Assembly: GCF_033958435.1 (NCBI RefSeq)
Contig: NC_134137.1
Span: 240,234,501 to 240,298,500, forward strand
Length of the DNA: 64,000 nt
From: Carettochelys insculpta
Lineage: Eukaryota; Chordata; Testudines; Carettochelyidae
Reading direction: 5' to 3'
Shown: positions 36,301 to 46,776 of the stretch, in pieces
Numbering within the stretch: position 1 is the stretch's first letter
Layout: each line of letters begins with the position of its first letter
Translations under genes and position numbers: made by a program
Notes under the pieces: model-generated
The model's input: the letters and a program-made list of their open reading frames with translations, nothing else
Told to the model about the DNA's origin: nothing
Databases searched by the model: none

Positions 36301-39300
36301 TGTGCAGGCTTCATTGAAGACACTGGACTGGCACTGGTGACTGCTGAATTTGATGACATCTCAATGGACACAGAGTAGATGAAATGGTGATAGTAGTCAG
36401 CAAATTCCAGTGCACTCGTTTTGGGCAGGAAGTTGGGATTCTACTGTTTGTTCTTTGGTTTTAGGATCCCTGAGAATGGAATGCTAGGGAGTGATTGGGC
36501 AGGAAGTGCCGTTTCTTTTCCCCCCACAGCATATGGAGAACTGGGAAGGCCACTGCATATTTTAAGTTACTTTGTGACTATTGCACTTCCTGAGGGAAAT
36601 CTATACCCTGGGAAGGGTGTGCGTCCAGGTGTACAGACTTCTGAGAGCAAAAGCACCCAGAAGGCGAAATAACTTGGTTACAGTTGAATTGAAGATGAAC
36701 AGACAAAATTTTTGGTCTCGGCTCACACACTGTAGCAGAGCTTTCCTCTCCTGGAAGCATGTCTGTGAAACTGCTATGGATCTTGTAGGTCATCCACAGA
36801 CAGTTACAGGTATATCTGAGTATTTTGTTTGCATGTCTTCTTTCAGTAAATAGCCATTTTTGAAACATCCTGGACCCTGAGCTTATTGAACCAAGTGTAG
36901 GACTCATCAATTGTGTCACAACATCATTCTGGGAAGCAATGGTTTATTCAACTCCCATGACAATGCAACAAAATCTGCAAATACTGGAATCAACTAATAG
37001 AATTAAAGACACACTGGCTAAAAAGCTCATAGAATCTACTCATACAGTCCTAGCTTCTGCGATACTTCTCACTGACACAATTAGGGTATAGAAGTGAAGT
37101 ACTGTAGTATAGCATTGGCAATGTATTTTATTTTAGTACTTTATCCTATGCTTATGTGCTTGTTTATGAAAACTAAGTAAACTTATAAATATTTCTTACT
37201 GAGGTTTTATACATCAAAATATTTCAGTACTGAATAAATATTATTTAATCTTGAATAGTTTAATTCTTTTGTTTTTAGTTGCCTGGATTCAGCGTTTCTC
37301 CAAATTCATGAGAAAACCATTTCCATAGAGCATCCAATTTTTGTGGATCCCTCTGTCATTCCATTAATATAGGTGTGTCTGCATTTAGCATGGTACAACA
37401 GATAGTACAACCAGCATTTCCTGTAAGCCATGTGCTTGCGCAGATGTTCAGGAGAGATTCAGATGTTGCCCATCTGATCAGCAGAGCACCCACAGCTAGA
37501 CATTTACATCTACTTGTTGTGCACATTCGCACATGCTTTGCTGTAAAATTGAAAAATTTATTCTGCACATGGCTGGAAAAGATTAGAGGGAACACTGGCT
37601 ATAACTAAGCATATGGAACTAAGGAAAGGGATTCATTTTGGCCAAATATCAGGTATTTGCTTGTGAAAATTCAGAGTTATTAGGATGGATTACTCTCCCT
37701 AAGGAGGCGGAGAAAATACCATCTGAAGCAAATGCTGAGAAATGGAACAGAGGGACAAAATCTGAATCTGTGAGATGTATTGGCCCCTATGGCATGCAGC
37801 ATAAAATGTAACAAGTCTTTTCTCTCTGCAGACTAGCAGCATCTCAGGTGGAAAGCTGGTCCAAGAGCACACCCTATTGATTTCTAGGGATATGGCAACA
37901 GAAATTAAATCAAGTCTGGTTCAACAAATGCAACGAGGAGTCCTGTGCTACCTTAAATACTAATACATTTATTTTGGCAAGAGCTTTCATGGGCTGGAGC
38001 CCATTTTGTCTGATGAAGTGGAAACTTCAGATTGGCAGGTGTTTATACCTACATGGAAATGTGGGAGTGTTACATTAGTATGCAGAGGACCAGGGCAGAT
38101 GGCCTTGTTAGCACTGGTCTTCTACTTAGTAATGTCACGCTCCCATCCAGTGTCCACTGGTGAGGGCTCCTCAGCCTCGGCCCTGCCCTTGCTCCACCCC
38201 TCATCTCCTCTTCCTCCAGAAGTGCTGCTGGTGCGTGTTGGCAGGGAGACCACAGGGGAGGTGCCTGAGACCCCTTGAGCAACCCCACCTGTCTGTCACC
38301 CCTGCTGCCGTCTTTGCATGTATGTACAAATACCTGACAAACGGAGGCTTCCATTGCATGCATCTGACAAAGTAGGCTCCAGCCCACAAAAGCTTATGCC
38401 CAAACAACTTTGTTACTTTTTAAGATGCCACAGGACTTCTCGTCATTTTTTATAAGAAATCTCACCCTCATTCTCTTCTGCTCCTCTGGGCGAAGCACAA
38501 TCCTGGTCCTCAGGCTGTCAGTGCACAATGACCCAGTGACGTCTGATGCCAACAGTAATAGTAGTGACTCTGCAGAATGTATGGATGGGGTAGGACAATG
38601 GCAAGGCCATTGCTCTGACCTTATTCTGGTCAAGAGAGACAGAAATGTGTACAAAGATCTAGAAGGGTCTATTCTGGCCTGTATCCCTGGCGCTCAGCCA
38701 GCATGGAGCCTGGCTCACATTCAGTTACAAAAGCTGCTGTGGAACACAAACAACCAGAACAAACATGACATGATCTTTCAGGGAAGCACCACTAACAGTG
38801 CCAGTATCTAACATTGAGCAAACTGGGATTACAGGAAGTGAGGCTGATTGTGTCTGGCCTCATAGATGTCAGACCTGAGTAAGGAGTTAGTAATGACTTC
38901 AGCAGACTTTGACCCCAGTTTCAATGCTGACAAGTCACTCAACACAGAAGGCACATGCAGAGTGTATTAAATCCATTTCACAGTTTCTACTTGGTGTGGG
39001 AGCCAGTGCGACATTCTTTTGGCTGTGTTCAGAATCCTGGAGGCAGCAAAAACATCTCCAAACAATGTCACACAGAAACACAAACTTGTACTGAGAGACA
39101 ACCATGAATGGCTTTCACCTGATGAGGAGACAAGTGGTGCAGGATGCCCACTGAGCATGCTGGGATAGTTCCCAACTGTGGCATCCATGTTGAGCATGGC
39201 AGACTGGTCATGAATGATGTCAGGCAGGGGAGGCATAGGCAGGAGAGGTGGCCTGGAGAGAAAAGTAAAAGATGAATGAGAAGAGAATGAAGGAAGTGAG

Positions 39301-42300
39301 GGCAGAGTGAGATAACCTCCGACCTGGAGAGACCTACACTCTTAACTCTCCCTTTATGTGTCTCTACCACTGAAAGATCTTCCCTTCCACTCACTCACTT
39401 GGAGGATCCTCTTCTCCCTGGAAAATCTTTGCATACACCCATTTCACCTGCCGCATATAAACCCATTTCCTCCAAAGAATCCAACTTCTACTTCTCCAGT
39501 GAACCCCATCTTCTCTGAGAAAAACACGAGTGGGTCAGGGAAGAGAGGGAAAATATCCCCCCGACCCCAGCAGCCCTTACGCTATGAGGAGAATAAGATA
39601 CATGAAGGTCCTTGGACAACATGCTCATACAAGTTAAAGGGGGAAAACAAATCTACTAGATCGCTCTTTTACCTCATCCCCTCCTCCTTGCCCATTACTC
39701 CCCCCCGCCCCAGTAATCTCCCAGACTGCATCACTTGCGGGAGGAGATTTGGGGGGAAGGATGCAATGGGGGCAAGAGGGAGGCAAAGTAGGGGTAGGAG
39801 GAGGTGAATTGGGTGCAGGGCGTGGGGCAAAGGGCAGGGATCCAGGAGCTGCAGCTACCCGTAAGGCTCCTGGCTCCATTGAAATGTGGCAGCGGAGAGG
39901 GTAGGAACTCTCATTCATAATGCCTGGTAACAAAAAGAAGAGAGAGGGGGTAGGTCCCTCACCCACAAGTGCTTGGTCCTGAAGGGACTGACAGGGTTGA
40001 TGATGCTGGGCATTTCTTGCTTCCTTTCACTGTCAGTTTCTCCATTTTTCGCCACTTTGCTCTGCGATTCTGAAACCAGACCTGACACAGTGATAAAAAG
40101 AAACACTTGGAGAGAAGACCATCTGCATCTCTTCCTCCAAAGTCCACTGGAGCACAGACAGAATTCAACAAAGATCATGCCCACAGTCTACTCTGAAAAA
40201 CAAACCTACAAGAAGCCTATCCCCCAGTACCTGATGTCCCTGAAAATGTCCATCCCAGTAGATAGAGGGAGAGACAAATCTGTAGAAAGTAGCCCCAACC
40301 TCTTGTCTCCTCCAGAATGCCCTTAGGGGAGGGCAGCAGGAATATCAGCCGCAAGTCCCATTTACCCCCATTCCTCTTCAACCACCCCCAGGACAAAGAC
40401 AAGGAGGCTGAGCAAGGAGCCCACTATTATTTGCATCCCTTCCCACTCACAATCTCTGACCTCACAGAAACAGACAAGGGCTACGTCTACACGTGCAGCC
40501 AACATCGAAATAGGCGCAGCGAGGGAACGTCTACACGTCAAAGTAGCACACATCGAAATAGGGATGCCAGGCACAGCTGCAGACAGGGTCACAGGGCGGA
40601 CTCAACAGCAAGCCGCTCCTTTAAAGGGCCCCTCCCAGACACAGTTGCACTAAACAACGCAAGATACACAGAGCTGACAACTGGTTGCAGACCCTGTGCC
40701 TGCAGCATAGATCCCCAGCTGCCGCAGAAGCAGCCAGAAGCCCTGGGCTAAGGGCTGCTGCCCACGGTGACCATAGAGCCCCGCAGGGGCTGGAGAGAGA
40801 GCATCTCTCAAACCCCCAGCTGATGGCCGCCATGGAGGACCCAGCAATTTCGACGTTGCGGGACGTGGATCGTCTACACGGTCCCTACTTCGACGTTGAA
40901 CGTCGAAGTAGGGCGCTATTCCTATCTCCTCATGAGGTTAGTGACTTCGACGTCTCGCCGCCTAACGTCGAAGTTAACTTCGAAATAGCGCCCGACGCGT
41001 GTAGACGCGACGGGCGCTATTTCGAAGTTGGTGCCGCTACTTCGAAGTAGCGTGCACGTGTAGACGCAGCTAAGGAGAGACAGCGAAGTCAACAGAAGCT
41101 CCCTTGACATTTTCTTTTGTCACTGTCCTTTCTTGGGAGTTACTTTCCTGCTTCTTACTTCCCTGGCACCTGCAGTTTCCCTCTCTTTCCAGCTGAACTC
41201 CTCTCCCTACATCCCTCCTGGCTCCATTTCACCTTTTCTCTTGTTCTTCTGGTGCAGTGCCTGTTAACCATGATGGACTCACCATGATGCGCTGTGGTGT
41301 TACCCCAACAGCAGCAGCAATCTCCCGCCTCTTCTCATTGTCAGGATAATGGTCTTCCTGGAACATCCTCTCCAACTCCTCTAGCTGTTCTGGAAAGCAT
41401 GCATTGTTGAAAGAGAGAGAAAAGAGAAAGAAAGAAGTGGAGAGCAGGAAAGAATGTGTGACATGAGAAGGCAAGAAAGAATCCAACAAGAAGGGAAAAA
41501 AGAAAACGTGATTTTCAAAATACACAAATATGGTATAAAAAGACATCTTCAAACCAGAAATATATTACCACCTCAAACAAAAATTTTTCACACAAGAATG
41601 AACTGCATTACTAATGATGTCATATGCCCAACACATTTTGCAACTTTGTAGGTTAATTCAAGTGGAGATGTTCCTGAGCATTTAATAGTGGAAAACATAC
41701 TGTGCAAACATCAGCAGCCAGTGTCTCACACCTGCAGCCCAATACCTTGCAATATGCCCTCAGTAACTCTAGTATCCTAGTCTACGAGCACTACTATCTA
41801 CCAGATGTTCCCAGTATCCTTCCAGTGCTTACCTGCACAGTAGAAGGTGCGTGTTTTTTTTCGGACGGGTGGCAGAGGTCCCTGCTCTTCTAGGTTCTCT
41901 GCTGGCACTTTCTTCTGCTTGACCACATCCTGACTGCCTTTAGATTCCTGGAATGACGACACCCTGTAGGACTGCCGACCTGCAGTGGTGGCTGCTGCAC
42001 ACCTGGCTGATCTGCGGGTTGCATGGCCAAGATTCAGATTCACATCTGGGAGCTGAGCCAGGCTGTAAAAATCCTCAGGAGCAACACTGGATGTCTTTGG
42101 GGAGCACACTCCACTGCTGGCATGGATTTTTTGTTTCTTGGTCTCTTTTTCTGCGCTGTCAGGGTAACACCCCTCAGCTCGTTCCTGTGATTGATCTGAG
42201 ATCTCCTGGGTAAACTCAGCCCCAGGGACTCGGGGTACAGAGTTCATGTTGCCAAAGAAAGGGGGCAGGGGCCCACACATGGTGCCATAGTTGAGCTGGC

Positions 42301-45300
42301 AGTCCAGAGCTGGTGGGTGCAGGGTGGATGATCCAGAAACATGTGTCGTGCAGTGGTTTCCACCTCCACTTTCCCCCTTTACAGGGTCAGCACTATCTCT
42401 TGTTCCCAAGATACTGCCAGGCTGGCAGTCTAGGGCTGGTGGGTGTAGGCTGCGTGACCCTCCCACCTGCACCATGCAATAGTTTCCATCTCCGTCTTCT
42501 TCCTCTAAGGGATCAGCACCATGTGCTGTTTCAAGGATACTCCCAGACTCATCTTTTATAATCACGGTGTGGAAAGTAGATAGCAAGCTGTTCCCTGGGC
42601 CATGAACCACATCTGCAATGAAATGCTCAGTGCTCAGCGGTGACTCTTCGCCTCCTTGTTCTTGCTCCTCCTCACCCACTACAAAGAAAATGCACACAGC
42701 AAGACTACTCTCATTATCTATTCCAGCTGAGAAGAAAGTAGTTTCTGGATAAGAAAGTTCATGGGGAGATGTTGCAGTGAGAATGCTTTGCCTTCTGCAG
42801 GGGGTCTCACTTCCAGGTGTATCATAAGGATTATCAACCACCAATTCTTTCCTCCCAAATTATAAGGACCTGGAAGCCATATACTTCAGAGACACATTGA
42901 TGATAAGGGATCTAATTGACAGTGGGGGTCTGGCAGAAAGATGGACCCTTACAGTAGCAAAGGACTGAACAGTCCCTACTGGTTCCTGCTGCTGTCAAGG
43001 AAGGGAAACAGGGAGTGACAGATTAGATGGAACCAGAGGTGAAGTAAGCTGATGCACCCTGATGTGCCAATGCAGCAAGAAGAAGCCAGCAGGCTGTGCT
43101 GTATGGCTGGAAGAGGAGGCACAGCCACTCCCAGCTGGCTCCTGGGGCTTCCTGCAGGCTGCCGTGCTAAGCAGCAAGCAGCCAGGTAGGCAAAAGGGGC
43201 TGGCTGCAGATGCCCCTATGGGTCTCGGACTGCCCCAGCCCTACACCCCCCTAACCCTGGTGACATTTCAAGAGGGCAGGTGGGAGGCAGCAGCCATGTA
43301 TACCACCACTCTGTGCTTCTTCCCCTTCCCCTGACTATCAGGGAGTGAGTGGAAAGTGCATAGCTTTTTACCTTCCTCTTGCTCCTGGCTGCTGAGGGGA
43401 GGGACAGAGGAGTACTTCATGCTAGCTGTGCACTTTCGCCTCACTCCCTGATCATCAGGGGAAGGGGAAGAAGAGCAGCAGCATACCGCCACGTGTGGCT
43501 GCAGCCCTTGCCCCACTGCACTCACTCCTACACCTCCTAAGCACCTCCCCTGAGACCCCACCACCACTTTCAGAACCCCTGTCCTGATTCCACACTCCCT
43601 GCTCTGGGACTCCCACCCTGCCAGCCCACTGCCCTGATTCTTGCACCTCCCAACCATGACTCCTGCACTCTCTCACCCACCCAGCCCCCTACTCTGAGCC
43701 TCCCACCCCCAAGCTCCTGCCCCCGACACTCTCCATCCCCCTGCCCTGAGCCCCCACCCACTCCACCCCACATATACATTTCTTACAGTTACTGTCATAA
43801 CACTCCCCCTATCCTCCAACACCCCCTCTCCTGGGGGGAGGGGCACCATGCAACAGTACTTGTAAGAAACTTATTCCACCTCTAGAGAAAGAGCCACAAC
43901 TAGAAGAAATTTTAATTGATGGGAATGGTCAGCCATTAGAACTTCAAACAGCTGGTTAATCAAAGAGCTGAGGTAACAACTGTTGTGTTCTTTTGCTTCA
44001 CCTTCAGCTCCCAGCACCTCCCTAAAAGTTTTGTGCTTTGGTATAACTGCTAGAACAAGGACATGGGAGTTTTCTAAAATTATGTTGAAGATAAGACACC
44101 AAATAACCTCAGTGGCACTAGGGAGGGACACAAGTGAGGGCATCTGTCCCTTGACCACTCCAACATGACTCCTCCCCATGCCACCCCTAGGTGGGGAAAG
44201 CAGGAAGAGGTCCCACCTTTTCCTTCCTCTGCTAAGCCCCACTCTACCCCTTCCCAAAAACCCCTGCCTTGGCTCTCCCTCTTTCACAAATCTCCCTCCC
44301 CTGAGTGATGTGGCCCAGAGGAGTAACAGGGTGGTCCTGGCACTGGCTATAAGGGGTCACGCCCATTTTGAACTCACCAGTGCTATCAGTGGGAAGGGGA
44401 GAGACCCAGACTGCTCTACTTCCCCAGCTCCATTGCTCCACTTCCTACTACCAGTGAGAGTGGAGGCAATTCTACTACTCCCCTAGTAACACAGCTGGGA
44501 GCCAGGGGAGTGGAGTGGCCTGGGCAGGGACACCATCTCCTGCAGCTGCTGGTGAATGCGGAGGGCCCTGACCCCTGTAGCCCGCACTAGGGCCCCCACT
44601 AGTCCACGTTGCTGGAGAACAGGGGAAGGAGGAGAAACACGTCCTACTTGCTGGTGGTGGTAAGAGGAGGAACATGGCTGGGAACTAGGTCATTCCACTT
44701 CTTACCGTGGCCAGTAACTCCTACAGCAGGAACCAAGCCCTCACTAACCTCTTTTGCCCGATGGAGCCCCCTGAAGAACAGGGGCTGGGGAAGCTAGACA
44801 GCTGCTGGCCCTTTGCCCCTCCACCTGGGTGTTGGGGGGAGCATACATGACCATTCCCGTCCTCCCTCTACCACACGTTGCTCCTGAATAACATTAGGGC
44901 TGGCAGCTAGGCAAAATCAGGGCTGTAGGGACCCAGGCAACCAGGTTGAGGAAGGAAAAAAGAAAAGTGAAGGTGGAGGAGCTTATGGAGGAAGGCAACA
45001 CAAACCCATGAGAAAGCCAAGAGAAAGGGAAACGTGGTTTTAGAGCTTACAATCATAATAAGGAACAAAGCTCTCCCCAGCCCTTAGGGGCTATGCTACA
45101 GATCCCCCAGCCAGTCACATCCATGAGTCTTAAGATACCAACAAAAGCAGACACAGCCAGCACCACGCAGGTCTGTAGGGTCCAAACTCCCAAGGACGCC
45201 CAAGAAAGTTTGGACCCCAAAGGTGGCTCTGAGCTGGAATTTAGCGCCATTGCTAGTAACCAGCTAGAGCCAGACCTGCGCCCGCTGAGGTCACCGCCAG

Positions 45301-45763
45301 CACAGCGCGCCCCAGGCTTTGATAGGCGCAGCCCCCTGGTTACGCTTTGCTGTGACCTTTATGGCGAGCGCGTCGGGTCCCGCCCGCCCGCGCTGATGCG
45401 GTGACACGCCGCAGCTCCTAAAGCGCTGCCTGGGGGACCTCTCCCAGGGCTGACCTGAGGAGCAAGAGGTGGAGCGACGCCGACTGCCTAGCGAGCACCA
45501 GGGAGACGGGCCCGCAGCAACGGCCGGGGAGCAGTAATGCTAATGAGCAAGGACTGGCCCCCTGCCCTGCGCCCAGCTGCTAATCAGCCCCGGGGCAGCG
45601 CCTGGCCGGCGCTGCCCCGGGCTGGGCGCCGCAGGGCGCGTTCGGGCTCGTTAGGGCCCGCGGGGGCTGCGCTCATTAGGCCTCCCCCGGAGCCATTAAG
45701 CCCGGCGCTGCTGCGCGCCCTGCGCTTACCCGAGCCCCGCGGCGGCTGCTGCTCCCCGGCCAT
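27007..45763 (-). CDS. NOBOX: NOBOX oogenesis homeobox, whole coding span (nine exons)
   Basis: NOBOX is a paired-like homeodomain transcription factor. In mammals it acts in the oocyte nucleus and drives oocyte genes in primordial and growing follicles. Exons listed below are, in coding order: 45730-45763, 41833-42678, 41283-41389, 39967-40081, 39673-39923, 39119-39252, 34249-34519, 33360-33706 and 27007-27368. The homeodomain joins [10 protein letters not shown] (exon 2), [16 protein letters not shown] (exon 3) and [16 protein letters not shown] (exon 4), close to mammalian NOBOX. The intron between Met and VWFQN is at the usual paired-class site. Downstream blocks [26 protein letters not shown] and [10 protein letters not shown] recall the mammalian C-terminal region. 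Splice phases agree everywhere except at the two ends of exon 5. ARHGEF5 lies just upstream, as expected from conserved neighbourhood. Confidence 0.95.
28060..29925 (-). mobile_element. Penelope-like element in NOBOX intron 8
   Basis: Minus strand, same orientation as NOBOX. The RT part begins [20 protein letters not shown] (near 29705), then [36 protein letters not shown] and [17 protein letters not shown]. The catalytic box [14 protein letters not shown] follows after a one-base frameshift near 29380. The linker holds [17 protein letters not shown]. The GIY-YIG endonuclease (28595-28323) begins [20 protein letters not shown]. The 3' tail contains AAGTCCTGTGGCACC and CTTTCGTAGGCAAAGACCCG (28070-28140). 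RT plus GIY-YIG is the defining pair of PLEs. Frameshifts and stops between domains make it inactive, and it is 5'-truncated near 29925. Confidence 0.9.
30680..32990 (+). mobile_element. RTE-like non-LTR retrotransposon ORF2 in NOBOX intron 8
   Basis: Plus strand, antisense to NOBOX. First part 30680-31078: [20 protein letters not shown] and [12 protein letters not shown], ending in an in-frame TAG. A one-base shift near 31110 then leads into an unbroken 506-residue frame (31132-32652). That frame has [36 protein letters not shown], the catalytic box [37 protein letters not shown] and [16 protein letters not shown] further frameshift near 32652 leads to a C-terminal zinc-finger-like motif, [20 protein letters not shown] plus RRC (32865-32930). 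The endonuclease is missing, so it is 5'-truncated. The intact RT box and few lesions suggest a fairly young insertion. The clade is not certain. Confidence 0.88.
33360..33706 (-). CDS. NOBOX: NOBOX exon 8
   Basis: Acceptor CTCTCCACAG and donor GTGAGT. The first base completes Gly from exon 7; the exon ends in phase 1. It codes [19 protein letters not shown], then [34 protein letters not shown] and [13 protein letters not shown]. The blocks 'EQLEP', 'NNQPG' and '[10 protein letters not shown]' resemble the corresponding mammalian NOBOX C-terminal region. Confidence 0.92.
34249..34519 (-). CDS. NOBOX: NOBOX exon 7
   Basis: Acceptor TTCCATTGTAG and donor GTATGG. It enters after one base from exon 6 and leaves in phase 2. 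It codes [20 protein letters not shown], then [35 protein letters not shown] and [20 protein letters not shown] followed by PLMLD parallels the proline block of mammalian NOBOX downstream of the homeodomain. Confidence 0.92.
34520..39118. other. NOBOX intron 6
   Basis: The 4.6-kb intron holds no further recognisable exon. The PLE-tail pair at 37923-38455 is its only clear repeat; the remainder is AT-rich. Confidence 0.5.
37923..38455. repeat. Inverted PLE tails (NOBOX intron 6)
   Basis: Left arm 37923-38030: CAACGAGGAGTCCTGTGCTAC, ACTAATACATTTATTTTGGC and GCTTTCATGGGCTGGAGCCC. Right arm 38370-38455: GTAGGCTCCAGCCCACAAAAGC, TTATGCCC and GATGCCACAGGACTTCTCGTC, in the opposite orientation. About 340 bp of unrelated sequence separates them. 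The text is a diverged relative of the PLE tail at 28060-28170. Confidence 0.55.
39119..39252 (-). CDS. NOBOX: NOBOX exon 6
   Basis: Strong acceptor TACTTTTCTCTCCAG and donor CAG|GTGAAA. After one base it reads [20 protein letters not shown], then [17 protein letters not shown], and ends in phase 1, which fits exon 7. It needs two bases from the previous exon, which the best donor of exon 5 does not supply. Confidence 0.85.
39673..39923 (-). CDS. NOBOX: NOBOX exon 5 (boundaries uncertain)
   Basis: Acceptor CTTTTTGTTACCAG before GCATTATG. The reading frame gives [20 protein letters not shown], then a Pro-rich stretch [19 protein letters not shown] and [10 protein letters not shown]. 'MEP' followed by proline-rich sequence recalls mammalian NOBOX after the homeodomain. 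The donor assumed here is GAG|GTAAAA at 39672, but it leaves phase 0 where exon 6 needs phase 2. A run of seven G close by could hide an assembly indel. The coding nature is likely; the edges are not fixed. Confidence 0.65.
39967..40081 (-). CDS. NOBOX: NOBOX exon 4 (homeodomain helix 3)
   Basis: Begins in phase 0 after TCACTGTGTCAG and codes the recognition helix [16 protein letters not shown], followed by [22 protein letters not shown] and R of WFQNRRAKW are the DNA-contact residues of paired-like homeodomains. A strong donor GTGAGG lies at 39962 but is out of phase with exon 5; the weaker GTGGGT at 39966 fits and is used here. Confidence 0.93.
40479..41071 (+). mobile_element. MITE family A copy 2 in NOBOX intron 3
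   Basis: A 593-bp element. It starts GGCTACGTCTACACGTGCAGC and ends GCACGTGTAGACGCAGCT, with AAG on both sides (40476-40478 and 41072-41074). It is very similar to the reverse complement of 4351-5032. The part near 40555-40740 lacks some bases present in copy 1. It has no gene; a 144-codon frame across it is accidental. It sits between NOBOX exons 3 and 4, both of which encode homeodomain. Confidence 0.8.
41283..41389 (-). CDS. NOBOX: NOBOX exon 3 (homeodomain helices 1-2)
   Basis: Acceptor GCATGCTTTCCAG, donor GTGAGT. Two bases complete Glu after exon 2, then 35 codons: [35 protein letters not shown]. It ends in phase 0 directly before VWFQN. This is almost the mammalian NOBOX sequence for helices 1 and 2 and the turn. 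Confidence 0.97.
41833..42678 (-). CDS. NOBOX: NOBOX exon 2 (long N-terminal exon)
   Basis: Acceptor TTTTCTTTGTAG at 42680-42679, donor GTAAGC. Two bases join the single base from exon 1 to give Val, then [19 protein letters not shown]. About 280 codons follow. A 42-residue unit ending [10 protein letters not shown] or [10 protein letters not shown] is present twice (42294-42545). A low-complexity basic/acidic region follows, and the exon ends with the start of the homeodomain, [10 protein letters not shown]. An ATG upstream in the same frame at 42844 would read through the acceptor, so it was not chosen; exon 1 fits in phase. Confidence 0.9.
42294..42545 (-). repeat. NOBOX: 126-bp tandem repeat inside NOBOX exon 2
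   Basis: CTGGCAGTCCAGAGCTGGTG at 42296 and CTGGCAGTCTAGGGCTGGTG at 42422 are exactly 126 bp (42 codons) apart. The encoded units run [20 protein letters not shown]... and [20 protein letters not shown]..., each closing with LHPPALDCQ. The repeat keeps frame. Confidence 0.9.
42679..45729. other. NOBOX intron 1
   Basis: A 3-kb intron. 43480-43790 is a CCTCCCACCCC-type low-complexity array like those at 7870 and 57670. No further exon was recognised. Confidence 0.55.
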
Positions 45764-46100
45764 GCTCCGGGCGGGCTGCGCCGCTGCCTCCGCGCGGGCG
45801 TGTGGCGGGGCGCGGCGTGAGCGAGCCGCGGACGTGGGGGCCCCGCGCCCGGAGCCTCATCACGCGCACCTGGGGCCGCCGGCCTGGGCAGCGCCGCGCC
45901 GCGCCCAGCCCTCCCCGAGGCGGAGGGAGAGAGCCGGACGCTCGGCCCCGAGATCCACCGGGTCCTAGGGGAGATGGGCCAACCCTTCCGCGCCGGGGGC
46001 CCCAACGTCCCGGGTCCCCCAAGACTGGCCCAGGCAAGGGCCAAGCTGCGTCCCGACGTGGCCGGGGAAGAGCCAACCCTGCGCCTACTCTCTCACCGCA
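45240..46100. promoter_or_regulatory. NOBOX: GC-rich CpG block over the NOBOX start
   Basis: By eye this stretch is far richer in CG dinucleotides and G+C than anything else in the window apart from MITE family A. It covers exon 1 and sequence on both sides, as a CpG-island promoter would. No TATA box was identified, and the transcription start is not located. Long frames on both strands here are by-products of the GC content. Confidence 0.65.
45730..45763 (-). CDS. NOBOX: NOBOX exon 1 (start codon)
   Basis: ATG at 45763-45761 begins [11 protein letters not shown] and the exon ends in a single base before the strong donor GTAAGCG. Phase 1 matches the two bases with which exon 2 opens. I chose it because it is the only ATG-donor pair seen in the CpG block whose phase fits. 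No similarity search was possible, so a different first exon remains possible. Confidence 0.75.
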
Positions 46101-46365
46101 GTGAGCACAGGCGGGTTGTTGGCCGGGCTGGAGTCACACCTGTCACACCCCTGGGCGCAGCCGCTTCGGTGCCCCCTACCCAGCCCAGGGCTGCCTTCCT
46201 GCTGCACAGCTGTAGAGCGGTAGGGAGGGGGCCTTATAATGCCGCCACTGCCCGCTGGGCAGGATCCCCCAAAGAGGAGCTGGGGGTGAGCAAGAGTCCA
46301 AGATGCTCCCACCCCCAGGAATTGGATCATTTGGCACCGCAAATTACCAATTGGATGGTGCATTG

Positions 46366-46776
46366 CAGCAATGGGCAACCCAGGCTAGTGAGTGGGCTGC
46401 ATGAGTGGCCTTCCTTCATCTCAGGGGGCTGTGAGATTAAGGTAACTAAGCGAGTCTCCTGGGATAAGGCAGTTTTGCTAACTGGGTTTGCATACCTAGA
46501 ATTTGGGGTGTGTGCTGACTCAACTGTAACGGCCCTTTCACTGGTTGTGGGAGTGCACAGCTGTCACATTCAGTACTGTGTGCAATCAACAGGCACCTCA
46601 TTTCACAGGCTCTTGCTTTCCATGCATGTCAGTTGAGTAATACTGGAGGGGGGTGGGGGGGAGCTACGTGGATGGAAACCAGAGGAATCTGGTAATCCCG
46701 TGCATGGGCAATGGTAAACAAAACCTCTTATGGGCCACACACGGAACTCTGATGTTCTGTAGTTTGCCTACCACTG
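46366..46776. mobile_element. hAT-like MITE (relic)
   Basis: Left end CAGCAATGGGCAACCCAGGC, right end GTAGTTTGCCTACCACTG, typical of reptile hAT MITEs in which 'GGCAACC' faces 'TTGCCxACCACTG'. No clear 8-bp duplication was found. Confidence 0.45.

Noticed and set aside
40317..41050. Frames of 121-144 codons in NOBOX intron 3
   Set aside because: They are translations of MITE family A. The same peptide text appears in reverse at 4372-4988.
42679..42844. Open frame extending NOBOX exon 2 upstream to an ATG at 42844
   Set aside because: It reads through a strong acceptor (TTTTCTTTGTAG), and the sequence above it includes a hydrophobic intron-like stretch. Exon 1 at 45730-45763 joins at this acceptor in the right phase.
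45537..46104. Several long overlapping frames on both strands (up to 143 codons)
   Set aside because: They come from the GC-rich, stop-poor CpG block. They are Pro/Arg/Ala-rich, overlap each other, and show no family motif.
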